DNA of 64,000 nt, taken from contig CAKZLO010000034.1 in the NCBI GenBank assembly GCA_937127125.1, positions 205,257 through 269,256 of the forward strand. The letters are read 5' to 3'. Positions 38,614-46,827 of this stretch are shown here, piece after piece. The notes under the pieces are model-generated. The model ran no database searches, was not told where the DNA came from, and saw only the letters and a program-made list of their open reading frames with translations. The stretch's first letter is position 1. The number at the start of each line of letters is the position of its first letter. This DNA comes from an uncultured Ardenticatenia bacterium. GTDB lineage: Bacteria; Chloroflexota; Anaerolineae; 4572-78; NAK82. Position numbers and translations under genes: made by a program.

Positions 38614-39643
38614 CCAGCTCAATAACCTTGGAAAGATTGTGCGGTCTGTCCGGATCCAGTCCCTTACTGAGCGCTCTGTAGTACGCCATCAGTTGGAGCA
38701 CAGGCAGGTATAGTACGCCACGCATCGGCTCGGGCACTCCAGAGTCAAATGAGACATCCGCGTGACTTTCCGCAAGGGACAATGTGTGCGCGCCCATCCC
38801 TGCCATCTGCTTGAGCACTGCCTCCTCGTGAGCACGCGCCGCATCGGAAAGCAGTCCTACTATAAGCGTTTGCGACGTTACCATAGACATGGGGCCATGG
38901 CGAAACTCGAGGAAGTGGAAAGGTTCCACCACAGTAAGGGACATCTCTTTCATCTTCAGTGCTGCCTCACATGCCAGTCCATAGCGTGGTCCTGACCCCA
39001 AGAAGAAGATCTGGTTTAGCGCAGTGTTCTCGCCCCATTGCTTTGCCAATACTTCGTTGTCACGCAGTAGCCGCTCTCCGACGGCAGGCAGCTGGTCAAG
39101 GCTATCGAGCGCAGCATTCTTCTCACCCCACACAGTAGCCATCGCAACACAAGCAACATACATAGAGGCGAACGATCGCGTCTGAGCCACACTTTCCTCG
39201 CGGCCGGCGGGAATGAGGATAGCTACATCTCCCATCGCTGCCAGAGGAGAATCAGGATAGTTGCAGACCACCACTACACTTCCACGCCTCTCTTGTTTGA
39301 AGCGTTCCACCGCACGCAACGTCTCAGTAGTGGTACCTGATCTTGATACTGCAACCAACAGTGTTTGAGTACCATTGCCCGGGTAGGCGGAATCCGGGTA
39401 AAGCAATAGTTCTGAGGCCGGTAACGCGCGACATATCACCCCAGTGAAGGCCTGAGCCAGCGCCGCGGCGGCCAAGGACAGGTAATAGGTGCTGCCGCAA
39501 CCGGTGAATAGGAGTTGGGAATATGAAGATGGGGTGAACCTCCTCAGCTGGGGGGAATGGGACTTTACTTCACGGAGGGCCTCAGCCCAAGCGACCGGCT
39601 GCGAGGTGATCTCGGTGTATGTGTAGGTTCCTCGGGAATCCAT
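38603..39643 (-). CDS. SIS-domain sugar isomerase/deglycase-like protein
   Basis: 346-residue protein with two SIS (sugar isomerase) domains, related to the isomerase half of GlmS and to AgaS/FrlB. The first domain shows the phosphosugar loop FTGCGSTYYLSLAAAAL and SRSGTTTETLRAVE; the second has LGSGPRYGLACEAALKMKEM and EFRHGPMSMV, the region holding catalytic residues in GlmS. The glutaminase domain is absent, so it cannot use glutamine as donor; amino-sugar deamination or fructosamine deglycation is plausible. ATG 39643 has AAAGG upstream; the in-frame upstream extension to 39736 is not expected to be translated. Overlaps mobB. Confidence 0.87.
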   Translation of the reverse strand: MDSRGTYTYTEITSQPVAWAEALREVKSHSPQLRRFTPSSYSQLLFTGCGSTYYLSLAAAALAQAFTGVICRALPASELLLYPDSAYPGNGTQTLLVAVSRSGTTTETLRAVERFKQERRGSVVVVCNYPDSPLAAMGDVAILIPAGREESVAQTRSFASMYVACVAMATVWGEKNAALDSLDQLPAVGERLLRDNEVLAKQWGENTALNQIFFLGSGPRYGLACEAALKMKEMSLTVVEPFHFLEFRHGPMSMVTSQTLIVGLLSDAARAHEEAVLKQMAGMGAHTLSLAESHADVSFDSGVPEPMRGVLYLPVLQLMAYYRALSKGLDPDRPHNLSKVIELDGV

Positions 39644-39980
39644 GTCGATTACGCCTTTCGGGTCGAAGTTGGGTTGGTAAGTAGCGTCATGTTTGGGAGA
39701 GTATATGTGTCCCTTACCTGTGTCCCAGTGTACCATCTGGCAGGTGGCCTGTCAACAGGAAATACGAAAAAGAGAGCGCTCAAAAGACCTTCTTAGTTTT
39801 ACATAAAGTGAACAGTGATATTGTTGCTGACCCCAATTGCAATGTATTTTGGAAAAACTATTGTCAAATTGCCCAATTTGGTTTATAATATTTTATGAAT
39901 TTCATCGCCTCTGCCAGCTGCATATTCTGTAGTCCACAACCAGATATCTGAATTGGTTTCCCCAAGGAGGGTAAGTGCCC
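39644..39980. other. Gap between the SIS-domain gene and the PrsW-like gene
   Basis: The 337-base divergent intergenic stretch is AT-rich near 39780-39900. It contains a near-consensus plus-strand promoter (39861-39889) and the AAGGAGG ribosome site of the next gene. I see no gene in it. Confidence 0.6.
39861..39889 (+). promoter_or_regulatory. Near-consensus promoter of the PrsW-like gene
   Basis: TTGTCA (39861-39866), 17 bases, TATAAT (39884-39889), predicted start near 39896. It is in an AT-rich setting and drives the membrane protein and the acidic secreted protein gene. Confidence 0.7.
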
Positions 39981-41408
39981 ATGAGCGAACAACCGGGAGT
40001 AAATAGACAGCGAGCAGCTTGGTGGCAATCGGCCATTCTGGCAGTTGTTGGTGTATTGGTATTTGTGGGTATCGTGATCGGGCTGGAAAGTGCTTTTAAA
40101 CCGGCTCTCAGTGGGACAGGGTTGCTGGTTGTAGGTGTGCTGCTGGCACTTGTTCCGGCGGCATTGTGGTTAATCTTTTTCTACGTGCAAGATCGCTTGG
40201 AGCCAGAACCGAAGAAGGAGGTGTTCAAGATCTTTCTGGTAGGGCTGGCATTGGCAGGCGCGATCGGTATCCCAGTGAGCGATCAACTGTTCCGTGTGTC
40301 GGATTGGTTGTATCGCAGTTCCGTTTCTCTGGTACTGGGCTCGATCTTTGTAGTAGGGGCGATCGAGATTTTTCTCATCTATGTGGCCGTGCGTCTCTTC
40401 ATCTATGACACGGACGAGTTCGATGAGCGCAGCGATGGAATGGTATATGGCACAGCGGCAGGTCTGGGCTATGCCACAGCGCTGAACATTCAGTTTATTC
40501 TGGCAAGTGGAGGTGCAGCACTGGGCGATGCCGAAGTAACAGTAGCAGAAGTGGCATTGGCGCATGCCGCCTTTGCTGGTGTGTTGGGCTACTTCCTGGG
40601 ACGCGCTAAGCTAGAGCGCGAACGTGTTCTATGGTTGCCACTCGGGTTCGTTGTCGCCACGTTGCTGAACGGGCTGTTTACCATTCTGCGCAGTCGGTTG
40701 GAGACAGGCGATATTATTATGGGACAAGTCGCGCCCACATTGCCGACCGTCAGCGGGCTATTCTTGGCTGGCGCACTGGCTTTAATTGTGGCCATCGTCG
40801 TGGCGTTGCTCATTCAGCGTGACATTGCGCGCACGCAAGCGCAGGGGCAGCGTGTGGCGGTGGACGCAAAGTTGGGTGATCGCCAGTCTAACTTTGCCAC
40901 CATCGCCCTGTTCGTCGTCTTCATCATCGTAGGGATCGTCGCATGGCTTTCTATCACTGGTGGTGTCAAGACCTTCGAAGTAGCAGAGTTCAAGGGGATC
41001 TACCCGGACCATTACGGCGTGGCGACACGTGAGGGTGACGTGTTCCGTGTCGCGGACGTGCTGGGTAGTGGCGCTGAATTTGCCATCCAGACAATGGATT
41101 TACAGGCTGGCGAGGGAGCTCAGCAGGTAGTAGCTGCATTGGCAGTACAGCGTGGTAGTGACTTTGCCGCTTACAAAGTTCTGGAATCGAAAGAGACCAC
41201 CCTCAAAGGCAAACCGGCGCTGTGGCAACGTTTTGCTTATGTTGATCCAATGACCTTGGTGAAAACCCCACCGCGTTTGGTGGAAGGCGAGGACTACATC
41301 GTGGTGGACGGCAATCGTGCCATCGTGATCACATTGCTCACCACACCGGATGATCTCCCTGATGTGGAGCCGTTGTTTCAACAGTTTGTGGAACGGCTGA
41401 CATTTTGA
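39981..41408 (+). CDS. PrsW-family membrane protein, degenerate catalytic motifs
   Basis: 475-residue polytopic membrane protein with about nine helices and an extracytoplasmic C-terminal domain (residues ~335-475). The string FDERSDGMVYGTAAGLGYATALNI strongly resembles PrsW intramembrane proteases (DG.VYG..AGLGFA..EN). However, the EExxK motif is reduced to AIEIFLIYV (I128-E129) and the EN glutamate is L168, while H195 is kept. Proteolytic activity is therefore doubtful. Two starts exist, GTG 39975 and ATG 39981; AAGGAGG ends ten bases before the ATG. The following acidic secreted protein is in the same transcript. Confidence 0.78.
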   Translation: MSEQPGVNRQRAAWWQSAILAVVGVLVFVGIVIGLESAFKPALSGTGLLVVGVLLALVPAALWLIFFYVQDRLEPEPKKEVFKIFLVGLALAGAIGIPVSDQLFRVSDWLYRSSVSLVLGSIFVVGAIEIFLIYVAVRLFIYDTDEFDERSDGMVYGTAAGLGYATALNIQFILASGGAALGDAEVTVAEVALAHAAFAGVLGYFLGRAKLERERVLWLPLGFVVATLLNGLFTILRSRLETGDIIMGQVAPTLPTVSGLFLAGALALIVAIVVALLIQRDIARTQAQGQRVAVDAKLGDRQSNFATIALFVVFIIVGIVAWLSITGGVKTFEVAEFKGIYPDHYGVATREGDVFRVADVLGSGAEFAIQTMDLQAGEGAQQVVAALAVQRGSDFAAYKVLESKETTLKGKPALWQRFAYVDPMTLVKTPPRLVEGEDYIVVDGNRAIVITLLTTPDDLPDVEPLFQQFVERLTF

Positions 41409-41424
41409 GGAAAGGACGTAAATC

Positions 41425-42414
41425 ATGATGAAAACTCAAACAAAGGTTTTCCTCTCTATTCTGAGTACTCTCATCTTGGTATCGGTCTCTGTGTTGGGCG
41501 CATTCGCCAGCACGCCGCGCTGGTATACTGTGGCAAGTAGAACCACACTGATAGGGGATGATGCACTGCCGGCAGCTGCTGGGTGTACCAAAATGCAGAT
41601 CAGCGACCCTGCCTTGTGGTTTGCAACTGACAAGAAGGGTAATGTCTATGAGGACAAGGTTGTGAAGCGATACCCTACTGGCACGACTGTGATCGCCTCC
41701 GGTTTTGAATACAACTGCATTCCCAAGAATACCACCATCGGCGTGGTGTACTACTACGGTGGCTTCGATACCGAGCCCATATTCAGTGACAGCCAGAAGG
41801 AGTCACCGACCAATAAACCTGGTCTCTTTTGGTGGTATATCGGTTACGAAGATCGTTCGCCGCTGCCGGAGGGAGCTTATCAAGTCAAATGGTTCATAAA
41901 CAAGAAGCTGGCTAGCAAGGGTGAGATCACTGTAGGCGGTGGTACCAAGGAGGATATTGAGGATCTGGAGGAGCCCACCGAAGAAGAGCCCACGGAAGAG
42001 GAAGTGACCGAAGAGCCCACAGAAGAGGTAGCCGAAGAGGAGGGCACGGACGTTGAGGATATTTGGGACTTCGGAGAGGAAGAGGAGGAGCAGGCTGTCG
42101 AGACAGTGACAGTGCAAGGCAAAGTCATTGATGGCAAGACTAAGAAGCCCATTGCCAAAGCAGGGTTTATTGTGCTCAATCCTGGTGTAGGAGTCCGAGA
42201 GTGGGCCGAAAATGAGTTCCCTGAGGAAGACGTCTATACCGCAGCCATGACAGACGCCCGTGGGCAATTTACATGCCCTAAGAAGCTGGAACGCAATGTC
42301 ACTTACGCCGTGGTTGTGGCGGCAAAAGGATATCAGCCGGTCATCGCGGAAGAATTTGTGATCGACGAAGAGCAGGAAGATCCTGTCAGTCTCACGATCA
42401 AGATGTACAAGTAA
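41425..42414 (+). CDS. Secreted protein with acidic repeat and carboxypeptidase-regulatory-like domain
   Basis: 329-residue exported protein. The N-terminal signal peptide ends near LGAFASTPRW. A ~125-residue domain follows, with a probable disulphide pair (C51 and C92 region). There is then a low-complexity Glu/Thr/Pro segment (about 175-225, repeats of EEPTEE), and a C-terminal beta-sandwich of the carboxypeptidase regulatory type (VTVQGKVIDGKTKKPI then TDARGQFTCPKKL). It begins 16 bases after the PrsW-like gene. Function unknown; the acidic segment could be a flexible surface linker or bind cations. Confidence 0.7.
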   Translation: MMKTQTKVFLSILSTLILVSVSVLGAFASTPRWYTVASRTTLIGDDALPAAAGCTKMQISDPALWFATDKKGNVYEDKVVKRYPTGTTVIASGFEYNCIPKNTTIGVVYYYGGFDTEPIFSDSQKESPTNKPGLFWWYIGYEDRSPLPEGAYQVKWFINKKLASKGEITVGGGTKEDIEDLEEPTEEEPTEEEVTEEPTEEVAEEEGTDVEDIWDFGEEEEEQAVETVTVQGKVIDGKTKKPIAKAGFIVLNPGVGVREWAENEFPEEDVYTAAMTDARGQFTCPKKLERNVTYAVVVAAKGYQPVIAEEFVIDEEQEDPVSLTIKMYK

Positions 42415-42454
42415 CCTATGTAGGTATTAAGGGTTGTTTCGCACACCGTGGAGT

Positions 42455-42494
42455 TCTCCAGGAGGCTGATCACGCGTATCCGGCCTCCTGGAGA
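42455..42494 (+). terminator. Intrinsic terminator after the acidic secreted protein gene
   Basis: A 12-pair perfect stem, TCTCCAGGAGGC (42455-42466) with GCCTCCTGGAGA (42483-42494), encloses a 16-base loop and is followed by GGTTGTTCTT. The T-tract is imperfect, but the stem position 41 bases after the stop codon fits termination. Confidence 0.65.
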
Positions 42495-42608
42495 GGTTGT
42501 TCTTACTCTGGAATGGAGAAAATAGAACATTGTGGCTGACATGGAACCGATTTTATCAGTTCTCAGCGCATGGGGCAGGTTATGTCGGAATACTTAGCAA
42601 GGCTGTCG

Positions 42609-42624
42609 ACTGTCATATGACAGT
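42609..42624. promoter_or_regulatory. Perfect 16-base palindrome, possible operator
   Basis: ACTGTCATATGACAGT reads identically on both strands. It is about 520 bases upstream of dnaX, without an obvious promoter beside it. The ligand or factor is unknown. Confidence 0.35.
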
Positions 42625-43143
42625 GCATCCGATCAGATAGTGTTTTTTGTGTCAATGTCTGTGACTATCGTAGTGCCCCAATGGATTCTGCGCGGTGAAG
42701 CATCTGGTGATACCTTGCGCGGCACAGCTGAAGTTATGAATCCCTTCACATCATATCCTGGTTGGAATGCCCCATTCGTAACAGGTATTCTCGTAACGAT
42801 GATACCAGTTTGCCAGTAGTGTTGGCTTGTCGGCGGCCACTTTGAGACACAACGGACTGTCCATCCCCTCGGTACCTGTGTACAATTGTAAAATCTTGGT
42901 GCCAGTGGTGTTGCCGCTGCGTCCCAATGTGTTGTGGGCCTGCTGTTTTTTGCCTCCGCGGCGCGGGCACATAGTAGCACGATCGTATTGCAGAGGGCTG
43001 GTTTTTCGTATTCGATTTCTCGATAAAGCGTGCCAGCACCTTTTCCCAGAAGGCTTGTTCGTGCTGTAAAGAATCCTTTGCTGAAAACGGGTCGGAGTGG
43101 TACACTAGGCAATGCATAACAGTCCGTTTTGAGCGGAGATGGT

Positions 43144-44856
43144 ATGGCAACGCTGGCTCTCTATCGTAAATGGCGTCCCCGCACCTTCGATGAGGTCATC
43201 GGGCAAGAACATGTGACACGTACGCTGCGCAACGCTCTTGCCAGCGGTCGTATCAGCCATGCCTACCTGTTTGCTGGCGTGCGTGGCACTGGCAAGACCA
43301 CTATGGCGCGGCTGCTGGCAAAAGCGGTGAATTGCGAAGGTGAAGGTGTGGAAAAACCTTGTGGCGAGTGTCGCATTTGCCGTGCCGTGGATGAGGGCAG
43401 CTTAATCGATCTAATCGAGATCGACGCGGCTAGCAACCGTGGCATAGATGAGATTCGTGATCTGCGCGACAAGGTGGGCTTCCGACCAAATGAAGCGCGT
43501 TACAAGTTCTACATCATTGATGAAGTGCATATGCTGACTGAGCCAGCTTTTAACGCGTTGCTCAAAACTTTGGAGGAGCCGCCCGCCCACGTGATATTCG
43601 TGCTGGCGACCACCGAGCCACACAAGATCCCTGCCACTATCATTTCACGCTGTCAGCGCTTCGACTTCCGGCGCATCCCTTTGGCCGACATCACACGCTG
43701 GTTGAGTCATATCGCGACACAAGAAGGGCTCTCGGTGGAAGAATCTGCACTGGAGTACATTGCCCGTCAAAGTGGTGGTAGCCTGCGCGATGCGATCAGC
43801 TTGCTCGATCAGCTAATGGCTTACAGCGGGACTACTATCACTCTAGAGCACGTGCAGGGTATTTTGGGAAGTGTTGCATCTCAGGCAGTTGGCGAATTGG
43901 TGAGCTGTCTTATTGCTGGAGATCGGGCGCGTGGCCTGGAGTTAATCAACCAGCTGATTGGGGACGGCAGCGAGCCGCGTCAGTTTGCGCGTGAAGTGGT
44001 AGAGTACTTGCGCAAGCTCCTGTTACTCAAAGTGGGCGATGGTACCATTCTGTTACGTGCCAGTGCCACCGCAGAGGAAATGGCCACGATGCGTACCCAG
44101 GTAAGCCAGGTCAGTGGACGTTGGTTGTTACGCGCGATACGTCTATTTAACGCGGCTGCTACGGAAAGCAAGATCAGCTTCATTCCTCAGCTGTCCCTTG
44201 AGCTGGCATTTCTGGAGACAATTTCCGAGGAGCCATCGTTCGAATCGTCTCCTTCTCACGCCGCTGTGTCGCAGGTGTCGCAGCCACGGCCTCCGGAGGC
44301 GGCGCCATCGCTGGCAGGCACTGCTGTGGCGCCAGCTGCCGAGACATTGTCTGCTACTGCTCAGCCTTTAGTGATGCGCGAGTCGCCCAATCATCTGGCT
44401 ACGCCGTTGGTCGTGCCTGGCCAGAGCGGTAATATCATTCTGGACAAGCTGCGCGACAACTGGAAGTCGGTAATCCTGACCAATCTGCGCAAGGTTGACC
44501 CTATGGCACAGGGTTTGCTGAATTCGGTCACGTTGCTGGGGGTGGAAGGCAATGAAGTGATTGTGGAAGCACCCTCAGATTTGCTTAAAGGACGCATTGA
44601 ACAGGCGCGCATCCGCTCTAAGATTGAGAAGTGTTTTAGCGAAGTATCTGGCACGCCGCTACGGCTGCGCTGTGTGCTAAAGGGTGAGTATCGACCCAAG
44701 ATAGCAACAGGCCAATCTTCACCGAGCGAGGGCAATACGAATGTGTCTGTATCCTCGCCATCGACGCCGATGCCGGATACAACGACTAGCGCTGAAGACG
44801 ATCCTATGGCCGACGAGATACGTCGACTTGGGGGTGTAAGGGTTCAACCTTCGTAA
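43144..44856 (+). CDS. dnaX: DNA polymerase III subunits gamma/tau
   Basis: Clamp-loader ATPase of the replisome. The 570-residue protein has Walker A AGVRGTGKTT (44-53), a zinc module CxECRIC (C73, C76, C79 with C64), Walker B YIIDEVHML (D126, E127), the SRC sensor in TIISRCQRF, and domain III ending near residue 360. It then has an Ala/Pro/Ser-rich linker and a C-terminal domain. ATG 43144 is favoured by CGGAGA upstream over a TTG at 43129. I see no A-rich frameshift signal that would give a gamma product. ybaB and recR follow in the usual order. Confidence 0.95.
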   Translation: MATLALYRKWRPRTFDEVIGQEHVTRTLRNALASGRISHAYLFAGVRGTGKTTMARLLAKAVNCEGEGVEKPCGECRICRAVDEGSLIDLIEIDAASNRGIDEIRDLRDKVGFRPNEARYKFYIIDEVHMLTEPAFNALLKTLEEPPAHVIFVLATTEPHKIPATIISRCQRFDFRRIPLADITRWLSHIATQEGLSVEESALEYIARQSGGSLRDAISLLDQLMAYSGTTITLEHVQGILGSVASQAVGELVSCLIAGDRARGLELINQLIGDGSEPRQFAREVVEYLRKLLLLKVGDGTILLRASATAEEMATMRTQVSQVSGRWLLRAIRLFNAAATESKISFIPQLSLELAFLETISEEPSFESSPSHAAVSQVSQPRPPEAAPSLAGTAVAPAAETLSATAQPLVMRESPNHLATPLVVPGQSGNIILDKLRDNWKSVILTNLRKVDPMAQGLLNSVTLLGVEGNEVIVEAPSDLLKGRIEQARIRSKIEKCFSEVSGTPLRLRCVLKGEYRPKIATGQSSPSEGNTNVSVSSPSTPMPDTTTSAEDDPMADEIRRLGGVRVQPS

Positions 44857-44885
44857 GAAGTGCAAGCAACGGAGATAACAAACAT

Positions 44886-45236
44886 ATGGCAAAGGGAAAA
44901 GGAAAAGGCTTCCAGATGCCCCTCAGTGGTCGTATAGGGGGAATGGCAGAGCAGTTGAAGAAACTGCAGGAGGACATGATAGCAGCTCAAGAAGCGTTGG
45001 GTGAGGAGATAGTAGAGGCAAGCGCAGGTGGTGGCGCCGTTAAAGTTGTAATGAACGGACATTTGCGCGTTGTTTCCCTTTCCATCGATCCGGAGGCGGT
45101 TAACCCGGAAGATGTTGAGATGCTTCAGGATATGGTCGTAGCAGCTGTCAATGAAGCAATCGAAAAGGCACAGGGGATGGCCGCAGAACGGATGAGCAGT
45201 TTCACCGCCGGCCTCAAGCTACCCGGCCTCTTCTAA
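44886..45236 (+). CDS. ybaB: YbaB/EbfC nucleoid-associated protein
   Basis: Small DNA-binding protein of the YbaB/EbfC family that forms dimers and may help RecR or organise the nucleoid. The 116-residue product has a basic start (MAKGKGKGFQ), a coiled-coil helix (MAEQLKKLQEDMIAAQEALG), the central GGGAVKVVMNGHLRVVSLSIDPEA strand and the VVAAVNEAIEKAQGMAAERM helix, all as in the family. It sits between dnaX and recR, the conserved bacterial arrangement. Confidence 0.93.
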   Translation: MAKGKGKGFQMPLSGRIGGMAEQLKKLQEDMIAAQEALGEEIVEASAGGGAVKVVMNGHLRVVSLSIDPEAVNPEDVEMLQDMVVAAVNEAIEKAQGMAAERMSSFTAGLKLPGLF

Positions 45237-45243
45237 CCGAGCT

Positions 45244-45849
45244 ATGCAAGTATTGGTTGAACCAGTTGCTCGCTTGATCGAAGAGCTTTCGCGTTTGCCG
45301 GGCATTGGCCCAAAGACGTCGGCCCGCCTGGTGTTCTACCTGTTGCGAGCGCCTGCCGAACAGGTATATGCACTTGCTGATGCATTGCGCGATCTGCGTG
45401 ACCGAACACATTTTTGTAGCGTCTGTTTCAACATCACCGATGTAGACCCATGCGCTATCTGCGTTGACCCGGAGCGGGATCGTTCCATCATTTGTGTGGT
45501 AGAGGAACCGCTAGACGTGTTGGCTATCGAGCGCACACGAGAATATCGGGGGCTTTACCATGTTTTGCACGGGACCCTTTCCCCGATTGAGGGCATTGGT
45601 CCGGACGACTTGCACATCGCAGATCTGTTACCCCGACTGAAAGCCGATGTCCCAGTGCGTGAGGTCATTATTGCCACCAACCCTAATATGGAGGGCGAGG
45701 CGACAGCTATGTACCTGGCGCGCCGTTTGGCAGGAACAGGTGTCAAAATCACCCGCTTGGCACGTGGTCTGCCTGTAGGTGGCGATTTGGAATACGCCGA
45801 CCAGGTCACGCTCGGTCGTGCTTTGGTTGGTCGTCAGGCAATGGAGTAG
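45244..45849 (+). CDS. recR: Recombination protein RecR
   Basis: Part of the RecFOR pathway that loads RecA at gaps. The 201-residue protein has the helix-hairpin-helix LSRLPGIGPKTSARL, a four-cysteine zinc finger (C58, C61, C70, C73) and a Toprim domain starting at SIICVVEEPLDVLAIE with NPNMEGEATAMYL. It is seven bases after the ybaB stop, completing the dnaX-ybaB-recR operon. It converges on the HAD phosphatase gene. Confidence 0.95.
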   Translation: MQVLVEPVARLIEELSRLPGIGPKTSARLVFYLLRAPAEQVYALADALRDLRDRTHFCSVCFNITDVDPCAICVDPERDRSIICVVEEPLDVLAIERTREYRGLYHVLHGTLSPIEGIGPDDLHIADLLPRLKADVPVREVIIATNPNMEGEATAMYLARRLAGTGVKITRLARGLPVGGDLEYADQVTLGRALVGRQAME

Positions 45850-45922
45850 GCAACTGACCAGATTCCTTTCATCCTTTCGCCAAGGGCAAGAGGAACAACT
45901 GGCCAATCGTTTCTCGCGCCGA

Positions 45923-46753
45923 TTAAGGTTCTATGTCAGCAATTGATTCAACGATGCGCGTTGGCCGGTAGGGGTACCGTGCTACGTGTTCACGTCGTGT
46001 GACACCGGTGAGCACAAGGATGGTTTCCATGCCACTTTCCACGCCAGCGATGATGTCGGTATCCATACGATCGCCCACTATGATTGTGTTCTCGGAGTGT
46101 ACATCTAAGTAGTTGAGCGCCATGCGCATCATCAGGGGATTAGGTTTGCCCACGAAGAAAGGACTGACACCTGTTGCCCTCTCAATAAGCGCAGCCATCG
46201 CACCACAGGCAGGTGCAATCCCTGTTTCGGTGGGACCGGTTGGGTCAGGATTGGTGGCAATAAAAGCAACACCCTCTGCTACCAGGCGCATTGCCTTGGT
46301 GATGACCTCCATGTTATAGGCCCTGGTTTCGCCCAACACCACATAGTCAGGATTGACATCGGTGATTACATAGCCAACATCGTGGATGGCGGTGGTGAGC
46401 CCGCTTTCTCCTATCACAAAAGCGGTACCGCGTGGCCGTTGCGATCTGAGGAAACGTGCTGTTGCTAATGCAGAGGTGAAAATCTGTTCTGGCGGGATGT
46501 CCAATCCGAGTGCATGCAAACGGTGTGACAAATCTCCGGGCGTGTACATCGAATTGTTGGTCAGCACCAGAAACTTGATGCCCCGTGCTCTAAGTTTCTC
46601 AATAAACTCTTTTGCGCCTGGGATCACAGTTTGACCGCTAATTAGCACGCCATCCATATCCAAGATATAACTCTTCGGAAAAGATTTAGATCCTTTATCC
46701 TGGGTGGAGTTGGCTGCGCCTCGAACGGAGCTGGGTCTCGTGCTTGTGGTCAT
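45923..46753 (-). CDS. HAD-superfamily phosphatase, NagD-like
   Basis: 276-residue sugar- or nucleotide-phosphate phosphatase of the HAD IIA (NagD/p-nitrophenylphosphatase) group. Motif I is [11 protein letters not shown] (nucleophile and acid aspartates), motif II VLTNNS, motif III within [11 protein letters not shown], and motif [16 protein letters not shown]. The ~20-residue N-terminal extension before the domain is polar. ATG 46753 has AAGGAGGG five bases upstream; an in-frame GTG at 46759 is too close to that site. It lies 74 bases after the membrane-protein operon, separated by a hairpin. Confidence 0.9.
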   Translation of the reverse strand: MTTSTRPSSVRGAANSTQDKGSKSFPKSYILDMDGVLISGQTVIPGAKEFIEKLRARGIKFLVLTNNSMYTPGDLSHRLHALGLDIPPEQIFTSALATARFLRSQRPRGTAFVIGESGLTTAIHDVGYVITDVNPDYVVLGETRAYNMEVITKAMRLVAEGVAFIATNPDPTGPTETGIAPACGAMAALIERATGVSPFFVGKPNPLMMRMALNYLDVHSENTIIVGDRMDTDIIAGVESGMETILVLTGVTRREHVARYPYRPTRIVESIADIEP

Positions 46754-46789
46754 ACGCACCCTCCTTTATCGAACAGGGATCATCAACAC

Positions 46790-46811
46790 AGATGTGCCTG
46801 GTGGCACATCT
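46790..46811. terminator. Short perfect hairpin between the membrane-protein operon and the HAD gene
   Basis: AGATGTGCC (46790-46798) and GGCACATCT (46803-46811) form a nine-pair stem with a four-base TGGT loop. Reading leftwards it follows the stop at 46828 by 16 bases, but no U-tract follows. It may stabilise a transcript end or mark partial termination. Confidence 0.45.
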
Positions 46812-46827
46812 ACTCACAAAGAGGTTG

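Larger units (their letters stand above)
42415..43143. other. Gene-poor gap before dnaX
   Basis: A 729-base stretch without a convincing gene. It holds a terminator hairpin (42455-42494), a 16-base perfect palindrome (42609-42624) and, at its right end, the ribosome site of dnaX. Open frames on both strands translate to unrecognisable sequence; they may be remnants. No SRP RNA core was found, although that RNA often precedes dnaX. Confidence 0.6.

Noticed and set aside
42540-43143. SRP RNA, tmRNA or RNase P RNA upstream of dnaX
   Set aside because: The conserved SRP core (GGAAGGNAGCAGC-like), tmRNA ends and RNase P core motifs were looked for on both strands and not found.
42633-43150. Overlapping minus-strand frames in the gap before dnaX
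   Set aside because: Two frames compete over the same bases, neither translation looks like a protein and neither has a ribosome site.
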